Source: a bacterium (GTDB lineage Bacteria; SZUA-79; Acidulodesulfobacterales; Acidulodesulfobacteraceae). From it: DNA of 5,058 bases. A program made the position numbers and the translations under genes. The stretch covers positions 1 through 5,058 of the forward strand of contig JAJYQZ010000045.1 in the NCBI GenBank assembly GCA_021794335.1. Direction: 5' to 3'. Each line of letters begins with the position of its first letter. Position 1 is the first letter of the stretch. This document shows, piece by piece, positions 1 through 4,263 of the stretch. The notes beneath the pieces were generated by a model. It did not search any database. It was not told the DNA's origin and saw nothing but the letters and a program-made list of their open reading frames with translations.

Positions 1-912
1 GCTATGGTAAAATCCTTCATAAATTTCCCTTGCTTCTTCGGATAACTTGATTTCGCCTTTGATGTTAGACATATTTTTTAATTCGTTGAATAGATTCTCC
101 GGCGGGGCAGGGTTAATAGGCAGGGCTATTTCCGTTTTATCCTGCTGTGCGTAGAATATGGTAAACCTCTGCATAAACCCGCTCTGGCGGTCGGTCTCTT
201 TTATGTTCTCGGAAATCCAGGCGATAGTTGAAGCGGTTAATATGTTTATGGCTGGTTCATCTATCCTGAAAAGCTGTCCGGTTCCGTTGGGTCCCTTGAT
301 TAGTTTCTTTTGTGAAAATCCGTCGTAAACGTCCGTCAGAAATTCTTTAAAACCTTTGTTATAGCTTCTGTCTAATCCTTTAAGCCACCCGCCGAACTCG
401 CCGTGGAAAAAAGTTCCGTAAGGCCTGCTTTGAGCAATCATGTAAAATGCCTCAGGGGTTATATCGTTCGGAAAAATGAGGGAGCCGCCTTCGGTGTCGA
501 ACTTTTCGAGTATCTGCTTTACTACCCTTAAAACGGTGCTTTTTCTTCCGCCGGATTTCATAATTAATAAAATATATGTATTGGGATACAATTTCCCCCC
601 AGTCCATTTAATAAAAACGTTCTTTTCTAAAACTGTCGCAAGCGTTGTTAAACCTGCGCCGAACGCGAAAAAGTCCGGTGCGTCCGTTATTCCGTTGCAG
701 TATCCCACGAAATTGTATAAAAATGAATTATGCGGGATTAGATTATAAATACTCGGAGTATCGAGAACCTTTGCGCATTCTATCTTTTCTGAAAGGTTTT
801 TATCGCAAAAAATTCCGGATGTTAGTTCGCATTCAGATTCTTTCATAAGAACGGGACAGAATACCTTTTGCCTTTCGGCAGGTTTAATGGTTATGGGGGC
901 TATTATCGGCAT
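1..912 (-). CDS. DUF3987-type P-loop ATPase (probable mobile-element helicase), C-terminus beyond window
   Basis: The first 304 residues are present and the frame stays open to the left edge, so the C-terminus is missing. ATG at 912-910 follows AGGAG (920-924) with a 7-nt spacer, which decides the start. A Walker-A-like loop, MKSGGRKSTVL (residues 118-128, K124 S125), has the degenerate S-G-x-R-K-S form typical of DUF3987 rather than GxxxxGK[ST]. A Walker-B-like stretch FFHGEFGGWL ends a strand at E172. LTDVYDGFS (192-200), a sensor-1-like strand INILTAS (222-228) and GFMQRF (245-250, possible arginine finger R249) follow in family order. Members are RecA/AAA-like proteins often encoded with, or fused to, primase domains in phages, satellites and plasmids. 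A role as replicative helicase is inferred from this family and from the Toprim gene directly upstream, which it overlaps by 10 bases. The N-terminal 50 residues carry four spaced cysteines (19, 28, 36, 46) of unknown meaning. Confidence 0.82.
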   Translation of the reverse strand, partial: MPIIAPITIKPAERQKVFCPVLMKESECELTSGIFCDKNLSEKIECAKVLDTPSIYNLIPHNSFLYNFVGYCNGITDAPDFFAFGAGLTTLATVLEKNVFIKWTGGKLYPNTYILLIMKSGGRKSTVLRVVKQILEKFDTEGGSLIFPNDITPEAFYMIAQSRPYGTFFHGEFGGWLKGLDRSYNKGFKEFLTDVYDGFSQKKLIKGPNGTGQLFRIDEPAINILTASTIAWISENIKETDRQSGFMQRFTIFYAQQDKTEIALPINPAPPENLFNELKNMSNIKGEIKLSEEAREIYEGFYHS

Positions 913-1802
913 ACGGCGACTCCTATTTTTTCTTTTAAGATAAAGGCTTCGTTTAAGTCTTTAGCCTTAAAGGTTAATTTATGTATTTTGCTATTTTTTA
1001 CCTGTTGGACGATTTTATCTTCGGCTTCCGTGCCGGCGGCATCGTTGTCTAAAGCAATTATTATATTTTCATAGCCCGATAAAATTTTTATAACTTCGGA
1101 ATTAAGATTATTTGTTGAGTTTAGAATTATCAAGTCGTATAATCTATTATTTTTCATTTTTTCGGCAATCGATAATCCGTCAAACATTCCTTCGGCTACG
1201 AAAACAAGCTCCTTTTTGCTATCCTTAGCAAATAACGAATAAGCGCTTTTCCCGATATTCATTTTTATTTTTGGGTTCCTAATAGCATATCCGTCTAAAA
1301 TATTTTTGATGCCTACGGCAGAATTTAGATAAGTCTTATTATCTTTAACAACCGAATAATTTATCTGTCTAAGCCAGTCCGGCATGAATGTAATTGCCCT
1401 TGAGCGCAAATAATTAATTAATTCAACGTCGATTATTTTGGCGATAGCGGTTATTTCAATACGGTTAGGCTTATCTTCACGGCGGTCGAAAGAAAAAGGT
1501 CTTTTTTCTTGGCCGCCGTTATTTATTTCAGCGTTTTCAATATCATTTAAAAACTTTATAGCGTCTAAAAAATCTAAATTCTTAACCGTCATTACAAGGT
1601 CAATCCAACTGCCGCCGCAACCGCTGCCGAAGTCTTTCCAAAGCCATTTCCCGTATCTTTCTTGAATCGAGATACTCGCTGTATTCTCGTCCCGATATGC
1701 TGCTGTTGCCATAATCCTATCCCCGGTTATTCTATATGGAAGACCGAGGAAATTCAGGATTATTTCGGCGTCAATAGTTTTTAATTTTTCCGTATCAATC
1801 AT
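903..1802 (-). CDS. Toprim-domain primase-like protein with degenerate zinc-finger region
   Basis: Numbered from the ATG at 1802, the product has 299 residues. Residues 29-75 align by eye with the DnaG/CHC2 zinc-binding region: ATAAYRDENTASISI matches the CPFHxExTPSFxV block and FGSGCGGSWIDLVM matches the FGCGxGGDxIDFVM block. Of the metal ligands only C62 remains, so zinc binding is probably lost. The catalytic Toprim domain looks intact: FVAEGMFDGLSIAE (E204, G205, D208), IIIALDNDAAG (D252, D254) and the late KDLNEAF (281-287). Proteins of this type make RNA primers or process DNA ends using Toprim-bound Mg2+. Primer synthesis for element replication is inferred from the DUF3987 gene that overlaps its 3' end. 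An in-frame TTG at 1829 would add nine residues but lies inside a hairpin (1813-1832). The ATG is preferred because MIDTEKLK is a natural N-terminus, although its ribosome site is weak. Confidence 0.8.
   Translation of the reverse strand: MIDTEKLKTIDAEIILNFLGLPYRITGDRIMATAAYRDENTASISIQERYGKWLWKDFGSGCGGSWIDLVMTVKNLDFLDAIKFLNDIENAEINNGGQEKRPFSFDRREDKPNRIEITAIAKIIDVELINYLRSRAITFMPDWLRQINYSVVKDNKTYLNSAVGIKNILDGYAIRNPKIKMNIGKSAYSLFAKDSKKELVFVAEGMFDGLSIAEKMKNNRLYDLIILNSTNNLNSEVIKILSGYENIIIALDNDAAGTEAEDKIVQQVKNSKIHKLTFKAKDLNEAFILKEKIGVAVCR
920..924 (-). promoter_or_regulatory. Ribosome binding site AGGAG for the DUF3987 gene
   Basis: AGGAG lies 7 nt before the ATG at 912-910 and inside the last codons of the upstream primase-like gene. 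The two genes overlap by 10 bases, so this site indicates independent or coupled initiation rather than a fusion. Confidence 0.75.
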
Positions 1803-1812
1803 AAACTTTAAT

Positions 1813-1832
1813 CGCTTGCCAACGAGCAAGCG
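1813..1832. repeat. Perfect 7-bp inverted repeat between two operon genes
   Basis: CGCTTGC (1813-1819) and GCAAGCG (1826-1832) are exact reverse complements around a 6-nt loop. The structure lies in the short gap between the basic-protein gene and the primase-like ATG, ending 11 nt before that ATG. No T-run follows on either strand, so it is not a simple terminator. In mRNA it could affect initiation of the primase-like gene or stabilise a processed end; this is inference. Confidence 0.6.
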
Positions 1833-1846
1833 CCTAAATCAGTTAT

Positions 1847-2251
1847 TTATTTTGCTTTTATATACCCAACCGGTTTCGCTTCCTTTGACGTCAAAGGAAG
1901 TGGGGTCGGGGCAAAGCCCCGATATACTGCTTTTAGAATCTTTTTCCTTTTCCTCTTTGCCTTTCTATTGAGCCTTTTTTGTTCTTTTATTATTTTCTTT
2001 TCTATAGACTTAGTGAACTTATCGAATGATGCTTTGATTTTATCTTTCTCTTTAAAGATTATTTTTTCGCCGCAATACTTGGATACCGTTTTTGCTAATT
2101 CGGACGGCGGCATAAAATCAACTTCGCAAAGGGTTACATGTCCAGCGTTGCGCTTCACAACAACCGGGTTAAGATATACCACGTTCACAAGCATTGATTG
2201 CATAACTTCTTTGATTTCTTTTTCTACGAATTTTTTTGATGTTTCTTTCAT
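1847..2251 (-). CDS. Small basic hypothetical protein with a palindrome-encoded C-terminus
   Basis: The 134-residue product is not recognised. Residues 1-60 look globular, with a hydrophobic strand MLVNVVYLNPVVV (20-32). Residues 63-108 are extremely lysine/arginine-rich and probably helical (ending RKAKRKRKK), which suggests nucleic-acid binding. The last part, from R111 through the GFAPTPLPLTSKEAKPVG segment to about 129, is encoded by a palindromic mini-element (1866-1921). Removing the element plus one flanking hexamer gives a frame ending KAVYKSKINN at a TGA (1839-1841), that is 116 residues. This shorter product is probably the ancestral form. ATG at 2251 comes 2 bases after the integrase stop, and GGGG in the integrase's last codons may act as ribosome site, so translation is likely coupled. 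Its position between integrase and primase suggests an accessory DNA-binding role (excisionase or replication accessory), but no family match supports that. Confidence 0.65.
   Translation of the reverse strand: MKETSKKFVEKEIKEVMQSMLVNVVYLNPVVVKRNAGHVTLCEVDFMPPSELAKTVSKYCGEKIIFKEKDKIKASFDKFTKSIEKKIIKEQKRLNRKAKRKRKKILKAVYRGFAPTPLPLTSKEAKPVGYIKAK
1860..1927. repeat. Palindromic mini-element inside a gene, flanked by ATATAC direct repeats
   Basis: Two palindromes sit side by side. The first, 1879-1900, is a perfect 22-bp palindrome centred on GACGTC. The second has a 7-bp stem TCGGGGC/GCCCCGA around AAA (1906-1922). The block is bounded by identical hexamers ATATAC at 1860-1865 and 1922-1927, as expected of a 6-bp target duplication around a 56-bp insert (1866-1921). 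It is GC-richer than the surrounding sequence. It is translated in frame as part of the basic protein, in the manner of Rickettsia palindromic elements and other coding mini-elements. Insertion and duplication are inferred; the palindromes and hexamers are directly visible. Confidence 0.65.
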
Positions 2252-2253
2252 AA

Positions 2254-3255
2254 TTACCCCAAATATCGATTAGTGATTTCGATGCGTTCGTGCCCGAGAT
2301 CCCGACTTATTTCTTGCCGAATCTCTTTATCATATGCTTTAAATTCTGATTTGCTTAAGCCCGTTTCTGTCATAATTCTATTTTGCCAATCTTGTTTAGT
2401 CTCCCCGGTCCGCGCCCTACACTCAATACCGCCGTATCCCTTCGCTTCCCAAGAGTCCTTATATGTCTGATGAGCTGTCCAGTGGCGCTCGCCGTGGTAA
2501 TGAAAACTCGCCCCCGTCTCTTTCCTGAATGCCTCTAAAGCGTGATTTGCAAAGCTTTTCCCTTCCTTTAATGTCCCAAGATTTAAATTTTTAAGTCCAT
2601 TATCCTTTAGAAAATCCCTTACCTCTATTAACGTTTGCTTCTGTTTCGGCGTTAATTTTATTTCCCGCGCCCTTGAATTTTTAGCCCCGTCCCCTTTCGC
2701 GTTTATTTTTAAAATGTCTTTTGACAAATCTTTTGATGTTAATTTAACAAGCTGGCTTTCCCGCAACCTTAAATTTACGCTCTGGACGTCCGCCGCATTT
2801 TTCACAATAGAGTATCTCAAGTCGCCCGTTTGCTGATATTTTTCAGAAATCCACGTTTTAAATGCGCCCGCGGCTTCCCTCGTGTTTTCTTTGTTTATGC
2901 CGTCCTTTTCTGAAATATTTCTTGACAAGCCAAAATCGCCCGCTTTTATTGTATGTAAATCTTTGTTCCCTGAATATTTAACGATGTTGTTTAACGATGA
3001 AATATACGAGTTTGCGGTCGATAGCGATATTTTGCCGGACTCGGCTTTTTCCCTTAATCCGTTTGCAACTTTTATAATATGCGATTGTTCTAAATGCTTA
3101 AGGCTCTTTATTTCTGCCGTACTTTTAATTTCTTTTAATGTAGCCGCGATTTTATCCGTCGTGGCCGAACCTCGACCGATGAAAGCGGTTATCGTTTTTG
3201 ATAAAATCCCGACTGCGGCATTATTTCTAAATGTCAATATTTTCCCATCGCTCAT
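2254..3255 (-). CDS. Tyrosine recombinase (site-specific integrase, Integrase_1-like)
   Basis: This complete 333-residue recombinase cuts and rejoins DNA through a 3'-phosphotyrosine and probably integrates and excises the element. Residues about 30-110 form an all-helical core-binding domain (Phage_int_SAM_2-like). The catalytic domain contains every expected residue: first Arg in NLRLRES (R163), beta-hairpin Lys near KGDGAK (about K187), H254-x-x-R257 in FHYHGERH, H322 in SRDLGHERI, and nucleophile Y331 in NRYLG, three residues from the end. The LGHxRxxxTxxYLG ending is characteristic of the Integrase_1 family. ATG at 3255 overlaps the upstream TGA as ATGA and follows AGGAA (3261-3265) with a 5-nt spacer, so the start is secure. 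Placement second in a replication operon, rather than alone beside an attachment site, means recombinase and replication proteins would be expressed together. No attachment core is identified here. Confidence 0.92.
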   Translation of the reverse strand: MSDGKILTFRNNAAVGILSKTITAFIGRGSATTDKIAATLKEIKSTAEIKSLKHLEQSHIIKVANGLREKAESGKISLSTANSYISSLNNIVKYSGNKDLHTIKAGDFGLSRNISEKDGINKENTREAAGAFKTWISEKYQQTGDLRYSIVKNAADVQSVNLRLRESQLVKLTSKDLSKDILKINAKGDGAKNSRAREIKLTPKQKQTLIEVRDFLKDNGLKNLNLGTLKEGKSFANHALEAFRKETGASFHYHGERHWTAHQTYKDSWEAKGYGGIECRARTGETKQDWQNRIMTETGLSKSEFKAYDKEIRQEISRDLGHERIEITNRYLG

Positions 3256-3551
3256 AAGATTTCCTTTTTTAATAAAGTCGTTTTAAAAAACCTTTTGTAA
3301 AATTCGCGGATTGCAAGAAAGTATTTTCTGCGGCTTTCGTGAGATAATGCAAGCATTTCCGGAGTGTTAAAAAATTGCACTGCGGTTTGATTTTTAATGC
3401 CTTTCGTGTGGTAAATCGATTTACTTTCGCAAAAGGTTAAAAATTTAAAAATGACAAGGTTTTTAAACTTTTCTGTTTGCTGTAAATTTTGGTGTTTCTG
3501 CGCGATAAAAAGCCGTCTATGTTGTGCGTAAAAATCTACTAAATTTCCCAT
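3252..3551 (-). CDS. Small stand-alone core-binding (SAM-like) domain protein preceding the integrase
   Basis: The 99-residue protein resembles only the N-terminal core-binding domain of tyrosine recombinases. Residues about 30-92 include FKFLTFCESK and ALSHESRRKYFLAIREFYKRFF, which matches the LSxxSxxRxLSAlRxFYxF pattern at the end of such domains. It has no catalytic domain: no HxxR, no LGH and no terminal Tyr box. It shares an ATGA overlap with the integrase, which already has its own core-binding domain, so this is not a split half. ATG at 3551 is the first start after an in-frame TAG (3555-3557); the ribosome site is weak. It could assist recombination directionality or arm-site binding, or it could be the relic of a second recombinase. 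Both ideas are inference; the domain resemblance is by eye. Confidence 0.7.
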   Translation of the reverse strand: MGNLVDFYAQHRRLFIAQKHQNLQQTEKFKNLVIFKFLTFCESKSIYHTKGIKNQTAVQFFNTPEMLALSHESRRKYFLAIREFYKRFFKTTLLKKEIL

Positions 3552-3595
3552 TTTCTACATTCGCCCCGATACAGTTTTAAATATCAAACCTTTTT

Positions 3596-3780
3596 ACGCT
3601 TTCGCGACGGTAGGTGAAACCAAGACATCCGGGAACCTATATAATATTCGTATCCGTTAATACCGCCGTAAGAGGCGCAATCAACAAGATATACGATTTT
3701 GCGACTTTTTCTATCCCAACGGGATAGAGAAAGGCGCTGGCAAGCACTATCAAAACCAGTAACACCAAGCTGGACTGCCG
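3596..3780 (+). ncRNA. Candidate structured RNA or structured DNA element upstream of the integrase operon
   Basis: This stretch is visibly GC-richer than the AT-rich sequence on its right and is rich in self-complementarity. It contains CGGTA (3608-3612) facing TACCG (3661-3665), TAGGT facing ACCTA near 3611-3640, CGCC-GTAAGA-GGCG (3664-3677), the long hairpin at 3701-3737, and CTGG/CCAG pairs at 3737-3775. The main hairpin pairs better in the rightward transcript, where one U-G pair would be an A-C mismatch on the other strand. No known RNA family is recognised. It might instead be the operon leader, an origin or a recombination site. The boundaries are guesses from composition. Confidence 0.3.
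3701..3737 (+). repeat. Long hairpin: 16 pairs, one mismatch, AAC loop
   Basis: CTTTTTCTATCCC (3705-3717) pairs with GGGATAGAGAAAG (3721-3733) around AAC, with a single T-G wobble (3709/3729). After one A/G mismatch (3704/3734) the stem continues with GCG (3701-3703) against CGC (3735-3737). No T-run follows, so it is not a typical terminator. It is by far the strongest secondary structure seen outside the genes. Confidence 0.8.
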
Positions 3781-3813
3781 ATTTTAACTTTTAGACTTGC
3801 CAATAACTTTTTT

Positions 3814-3835
3814 AAAAAATCGGACTTATCCGACT
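3814..3835 (-). terminator. Rho-independent terminator-like hairpin, leftward
   Basis: Read leftward, AGTCGGA (3835-3829) pairs with TCCGATT (3824-3818), including one G-T wobble, around TAAG. The final Ts of the stem run on to give TTTTTT over 3819-3814. It sits upstream of the integrase operon and downstream of a leftward TATAAT (3873-3868). It could end a short leftward transcript, attenuate the operon, or insulate it from readthrough. The stem is AT-rich and modest. Confidence 0.5.
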
Positions 3836-3848
3836 CAATTTCCTATTC

Positions 3849-3875
3849 GGTATAATTCAAAATTGTAATTATACC
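3849..3875. promoter_or_regulatory. GGTATAATT inverted repeat carrying a consensus -10 on each strand
   Basis: GGTATAATT (3849-3857) and AATTATACC (3867-3875) are exact reverse complements, 9 nt apart. Each arm contains a perfect TATAAT: 3851-3856 rightward and 3873-3868 leftward. No good -35 box is seen at the usual distance on either strand, so activator dependence or a purely operator function are both possible. The dyad fits a dimeric repressor site for the divergent control region. Confidence 0.45.
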
Positions 3876-3891
3876 TACCATCACTAATTTT

Positions 3892-3908
3892 TCTAAAACT
3901 GCTTTAGA
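3892..3908. repeat. Short inverted repeat TCTAAA-N5-TTTAGA
   Basis: Perfect 6-bp arms (3892-3897 and 3903-3908) surround ACTGC, 16 bp right of the GGTATAATT dyad. It could be an operator half-site pair for the control region. Arms this short can arise by chance in AT-rich DNA. Confidence 0.3.
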
Positions 3909-4214
3909 CCCGTTCCTGCAAGCATTTTTGTTCATAAATTTAGCTTGAGCTTGCGGTTTACTCAGTAAGTGGCCTGTTTTAGCAAAATTAATGGGCTTCT
4001 GGATAGCTTTTTTTATACATGCACAATATATAAAACTATCATTTTTAAGAAGCTTAAAAATATTTCGCTTGCCGAGCGAAATCAGTTTGAATGTGCATTA
4101 ATATTATTATTTTACAAGCTTATTTTTCTAATGTCATATGGCAAAAATGCATATGTATTTATTTTTACAAAATGCTTTATTTACGAGACTTTATGACGAT
4201 AATTTAAAGATTAT
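3909..4214. other. AT-rich stretch without a supported gene
   Basis: Apart from the hairpin at 4056-4082 and two copies of the self-complementary CATATG (4135-4140, 4150-4155), no gene, RNA family or iteron set is seen. A 75-codon GTG-started frame at 3969-4196 has no ribosome site and reads as low-complexity Phe/Ile/Lys/Leu. The high AT content could suit an origin or regulatory region, but no DnaA-box cluster supports an origin. Confidence 0.5.
4056..4082 (-). terminator. Terminator-like hairpin, leftward
   Basis: ATTTCGCT (4062-4069) and AGCGAAAT (4075-4082) form a perfect 8-bp stem around a 5-nt loop. Read leftward, the stem is followed by A then TTTTT (4060-4056). No leftward gene lies upstream within the control region, so it would terminate an unannotated short transcript or readthrough. 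On the rightward strand there is no T-run. Confidence 0.4.
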
Positions 4215-4242
4215 TTGCGCTTTTTTTTTAAACCTGTATAAT
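4215..4242 (+). promoter_or_regulatory. Promoter for the rightward gene
   Basis: A consensus -10 TATAAT (4237-4242) lies 16 nt after TTGCGC (4215-4220), a weak -35 match. A 9-T tract fills most of the spacer. The expected start of transcription near 4249 would leave a leader of only about 15 nt before the ATG at 4264. The segment TATAATTAGAATAG partly resembles the arm of the dyad at 3849-3875. Confidence 0.5.
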
Positions 4243-4248
4243 TAGAAT

Positions 4249-4254
4249 AGAAGG
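4249..4254 (+). promoter_or_regulatory. Ribosome binding site AGAAGG for the rightward gene
   Basis: AGAAGG ends 9 nt before the ATG at 4264 and supports that start. It falls almost at the predicted 5' end of the transcript. Confidence 0.55.
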
Positions 4255-4263
4255 TAATCTATA

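Noticed and set aside
476..848. Two overlapping rightward frames
   Set aside because: They are antisense to the DUF3987 ATPase, which has an intact P-loop and ribosome site.
1803..1829. TTG start extending the primase-like protein by nine residues
   Set aside because: The TTG lies in the arm of a perfect hairpin, and the ATG at 1802 gives a more natural N-terminus. It is not fully excluded, because AGG precedes the TTG.
1968..2273. Rightward 101-codon frame
   Set aside because: It is antisense to the lysine-rich stretch of the basic protein; its Phe/Ser/Leu richness is the complement of AAA/AAG/GAA codons.
2882..3286. Rightward 134-codon frame
   Set aside because: It lies antisense to the well-supported integrase, whose catalytic residues are all present; it is a shadow frame.
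3826..3834. TTATCCGAC as a DnaA box
   Set aside because: It is only a partial match, is single, and is explained by the terminator-like palindrome.
3348..3927. 11-bp direct repeat TGCAAGCATTT (3348-3358 and 3917-3927) as att sites
   Set aside because: A pair of 11-mers is expected by chance in a window this size, and one copy lies inside a coding sequence.
4135..4155. Two CATATG copies as an operator or iterons
   Set aside because: They are short self-complementary hexamers in AT-rich DNA, with only two copies and no further pattern.
3969..4196. GTG-started 75-codon rightward frame
   Set aside because: It has no ribosome site and a low-complexity AT-driven composition, and it contains a hairpin better explained as a leftward terminator-like structure.
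4211..4230. Nine-T tract as a rightward terminator
   Set aside because: There is no credible GC stem before it, and it lies in the spacer of the rightward promoter.
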